DNA from: Liolophura sinensis
Lineage: Eukaryota > Mollusca > Polyplacophora > Chitonida > Chitonidae
DNA: 60,000 bases
NCBI RefSeq assembly: GCF_032854445.1
Contig: NC_088297.1
Coordinates: 11,744,163 to 11,804,162, forward strand
Direction of reading: 5' to 3'
A program made the position numbers and the translations under genes. Each line of letters starts with the position of its first letter. The stretch's first letter is position 1. Of the stretch, positions 57,101 to 60,000 are shown piece by piece. The notes under the pieces were generated by a model. The model made no database searches, was not told the DNA's origin, and saw only the letters and a program-made list of their open reading frames with translations.

Positions 57101-57659
57101 CTATGAAAACACACAGGCAATGTACAGTAAATAACTCATCCTATCGTTAAATGTACTAGCCAAGGCCATGAATTTAGCGCATTAACACAGAAATAAAAAC
57201 AACAAGCACATTGAATGCATAATATAAAACGTTTGTTTTCTGTGTCTTGCGAATTGGTTCTTACGCAATGGCTTGACAAGTTTTCAGCAAAGTGCATTTA
57301 AAAGTATTCCATGTGATGCATTTTTTATTCTGATTTAGTCATATTTGTATATAGCAAATGTTTTGAAATCGACATTTACGTATATTTACTTACATTTCAA
57401 AAACAATTTGAGACGAAACTAATACAAACACAGGGTCCGGTTCTTCAAAAGTGTATTAAAAGTTAATACCGGCTTGGCCGAATGCAAAACCAATAGACCT
57501 TAGCCTGGACTGATGTTAATATCCGTCTTAACTACTGAACGATTGAGCCCAGACACAGTGATATATCATACACAGTCACTGTGATAACAGGGCAATTCAG
57601 TGTGTTCCACTCGTCCATTGCAGAGGGTAGATATGAAAAGCAGCAATGAGATTACATAC

Positions 57660-57770
57660 GGCAATTCGATTCGTCCGACTCATCTTGGCAGTCCTTCACA
57701 CCGTCGCACCGAAAGTTAGCGGGTACACATGAGTAATTCTTACAGGTGAACTCATCAGTTTCACATGTGT
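57660..57770 (-). CDS. E3: LDL-receptor class A domain
   Basis: 111 bp phase 1-1 exon. [18 protein letters not shown] and DESDESNC give the six-cysteine LDLa pattern with a complete DxSDE calcium site. Donor gtatgt, acceptor tttcag. It precedes the SRCR that leads into the first trypsin-like domain. Confidence 0.9.
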
Positions 57771-57802
57771 CTGAAATAACAAGTAACCTTCATATAAAGT
57801 CT

Positions 57803-57958
57803 TGATTTATTCGATTGGTGTTTTAAGCCGGGTTTAAAAACAATTTCAGTTATACGATGACTGTTGTAGGAAACCTTGCAGCGTCCTTAGGAAACCCACG
57901 GCCATCCGCACGTTGCTGCAGACGCTCCCACGGAGAGGAAGTTAGCATGAACTTGTCG
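57803..57958 (-). mobile_element. SINE fragment (diverged)
   Basis: gatttattcgattggtgttt, taagccgggtttaaaaacaa, to cggagaggaagttagcatga. Intron between E2 and E3. Confidence 0.75.
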
Positions 57959-58810
57959 GTAATCACAGATTGCGCTCATCGTGATGCTAACGGAGGCACA
58001 TTCGGTACTGAGTGCTGTGAACTGTGATTACCGACCACTCTGTTCTCACGCTGCCATAGCTCATGGATTATTGCCCTAAAATGTGAAAACCTGGCGGAAG
58101 ATGAAGCCACAATTGATAATGAATACTTACCCCAATTGTTCAGTTAACACGTTACTTAATACCGAAAGAAAACAATATAAAATTGCTTCGTGTGTTAATA
58201 TTTTAGTGTATATGATCTACATTTCCATCATTGTCAGGTAAAGGCGAACTGGGCATAATACTTTAAAGGCAAACAAAGCACTAAAATGATGGGTACATCA
58301 AATGAAAGACCATTACATCTATGCGTCGAAACAGACATTTGTATGCCAGCTGTACAATGTTGGAAATTAGAACGGAATAATAAAAAAAATCATCAACAGC
58401 CGTTAACGATGTTCGAAAGACGCAAGAAATTATGCTAGGCAAATGAGTGAAATAAGTATACAAAGTTTGTACCGTGTCCATTAAATACTGTCCAAGAAAA
58501 CAGTTGTTAAGTTGTTTTGTTTTTTCTTTCAGGACTTTTTCAACTGAGTAACGTGTCTCCTGTTTAGTTACTGTGACTTCAAGACCAGAACCCCTACACG
58601 GTTGAGAAAACGTACAATACAATGATATCAAGGACAAAAAATGAAGTATACACACACACAGGTTAACAAAGGAAATGACTAAAACAATTGTTTTTTAACT
58701 GTGCAGGACTGACAGGTTGTTAGTGTGATATGTTCACGTTTTATCGGCGAGACATTTCCTGAACCCTGGCGAGGGAACTATTATGTTTTCTTTTATACAA
58801 TGTTACTTAC

Positions 58811-58921
58811 TGCAGTTCTCTTCATCGCTAGCGTTAGGGCAGTCACTCTCCCCATCACAGACCCAGTCAGAATTTATGCACGTGAACTGGTCACCACACA
58901 CGGAGTATCCGGGGCCACAGT
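58811..58921 (-). CDS. E2: LDL-receptor class A domain
   Basis: A complete LDLa cassette in a 111 bp phase 1-1 exon. Visible: CGDQFTC, then WVCDGESDC, then the calcium-binding acidic end NASDEENC. Donor gtaagt, acceptor atcag. It is the first of two consecutive LDLa exons that open module 1; the matching exon in module 2 is at 34123-34248. Confidence 0.9.
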
Positions 58922-59088
58922 CTGATGGAAGTAAAGAAATGAACGTAAAACATCTTAATTTGATCTTTACCTGGGCAGAAAATCGAACCTAGAGTCACAC
59001 AGGTTACATATGAGTTCACATAGGTGTTCGAATCCCACTATGGCTATGGCTTGAAGTCCGAGGCATCGTCAGGTGTATGACGATACAC

Positions 59089-59469
59089 TGTTAGCGCAGC
59101 ACAATGATTCTGTAACCGCCCTTCAATGTGATCGCTGTAGGCTTCTGTCTCCTGTCGTACTTGTCTAGGTCTTTCAGCAGCCTGCGGATGGTCGTGGGTT
59201 CCCCCGGGCTCATTACGACCACCTTCCCTCCTCCCGCAATTCTGGCGATCACCGTATAAGTGAAATATTCTTGACTACGGCGTAAAACACCAATCAAGCA
59301 AAATAAATCATCATGTCAATGATGCCTCCCCAACCACCTTCACTAGACGCAACATTCGGATGGTCTTGGGTTTCCGCCTGTCTCTGCCCGGTTTCCTCCC
59401 GCCATTTCCGCCGTCGTCTAAGTGAATCATTCTTGAGTACGGCATAAAATACTAATCAAATAAATAAAT
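59089..59469 (+). mobile_element. Two SINE copies in tandem
   Basis: 59089-59309 is nearly complete (tgttagcgcagcacaatgat to acaccaatcaagcaaaataa); 59349-59469 is a second 3' half. Intron between E1 and E2; the remainder 58922-59088 and 59470-59792 shows nothing recognisable. Confidence 0.8.
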
Positions 59470-59792
59470 TTATTCGCTTCTCTTTTAATTAATAAGCATG
59501 TCGTATTTGATAACTGAAGAGTAGAAGGGAAGCAAACCTCCGACACAGCAAAATGTACAAATTCCCAAAATACAGAGAAGGGGACAATAACCTACATTTC
59601 AGTCTTGCATCGCAATGATGACAAATTGCATTTAAAAACTCCTGTGTCCGTAAAAGGTCAACCCGTGCGCAAGTTAAAATTCAGTTCTGTTCATGACTAT
59701 TTCCGTAAAATTGCTGAGAGACAGACAAACAAATAATCTCCTGCAAAGACATAAACTCTTTTTTGTAATAACAGGCTGTTGGCTTAATGTAC

Positions 59793-59959
59793 CTTGAAAG
59801 CAGGCGATCCAGGCGTCTTCGTAGTGGTTACAGTCATGTGTGTCGATCTTTCTGATTTCACACTGGAACAGGTCCTCCACACCTTTGTTACAGAAGAAAT
59901 TGTCCAGCCAAATCGTGCCAGATCCCGGACGGAATGTGGACAGGACCTCCGCACGACCT
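59793..59959 (-). CDS. E1: SRCR domain, second half
   Basis: Encodes the C-terminal half of a scavenger receptor cysteine-rich domain: a GTIWLDNFFC stretch, then CNHYEDAWIAC, matching the usual 'IWLDdv.C ... C.H.EDa.v.C' pattern. The acceptor is tcctcag and the donor gtacat. It starts in phase 2, so the first half of the domain must lie beyond the right end of the window. It ends in phase 1, joining E2 in frame. Confidence 0.85.
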
Positions 59960-60000
59960 CTGAGGATCAATGGTGGGTGAGAGGGTGAGCATCAAAGCAT

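Larger units (their letters stand above)
1..60000 (-). other. Giant multi-domain gene (SRCR/LDLa/MAM/trypsin-like), partial at both ends
   Basis: Gene-level entry. About 46 exons on the minus strand can be joined in frame by GT/AG sites. Domains seen: ten LDLa, eight SRCR, six MAM and two trypsin-like. Nearly all domain-to-domain introns are phase 1, so modules are symmetrical 1-1 cassettes, as is typical of shuffled extracellular domains. LDLa, SRCR and MAM are disulfide-rich extracellular modules, so the product is expected to be secreted or cell-surface; this is inference because neither terminus is in the window. Architecture recalls MAM/LDLa proteins such as MALRD1, and enteropeptidase-like proteases, but with inactive protease folds. 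No gene symbol is assigned. Introns are filled with SINEs and minisatellites. No second gene is supported on either strand. Confidence 0.85.

Overview
The window is eukaryotic: intron-rich, AT-rich, packed with SINEs and minisatellites, with no operons or ribosome binding sites. The domain content (SRCR, LDL-receptor class A, MAM and trypsin-like modules) and a very abundant tRNA-derived SINE whose 3' part resembles the Nin-DC domain suggest a marine lophotrochozoan such as a mollusc or brachiopod. I cannot resolve the species.

Everything coding that I can support belongs to one giant gene on the minus strand, open at both window ends, so no promoter, signal peptide, transmembrane segment, stop codon or polyA site is visible. 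I built the model by reading domain motifs, GT/AG splice sites and codon phase by eye. It has about 46 exons (numbered E1 at the right to E46 at the left) and about 8.0 kb of coding sequence once a probable assembly duplication is collapsed. Junctions between modules are phase 1, and SRCR domains are split by a phase 2 intron. Domain order, N to C: SRCR(half) - LDLa - LDLa - SRCR - trypsin-like 1 - LDLa - MAM - LDLa - MAM - LDLa - SRCR x4 - LDLa - LDLa - SRCR (shortened) - trypsin-like 2 - LDLa - MAM - MAM - LDLa - MAM(first half) - SRCR - MAM(second half) - LDLa - MAM (runs off the left end). Both trypsin-like domains lack the catalytic His, Asp and Ser, so the protein looks like an extracellular adhesion or scaffold protein built on dead protease folds.

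Region by region: 60.0-48.6 kb holds module 1 (LDLa-LDLa-SRCR-trypsin-like-LDLa-MAM). 47.9-35.4 kb holds LDLa/MAM/LDLa and four SRCR domains. 34.2-24.3 kb repeats module 1 exon for exon at a 24-25.5 kb offset (module 2). 24.4-15.0 kb and 14.8-5.4 kb are two near-identical copies of the same about 9.4 kb flanking a gap of exactly 200 N, which I read as two unmerged haplotype contigs. 5.3-0 kb holds the rest of the gene.

The most unusual signal is a set of local tandem repeats that start at exon-intron junctions. At least eight exons have their last or first few bases plus the real splice donor or acceptor amplified into arrays of 2 to about 18 units, leaving ladders of decoy splice sites.
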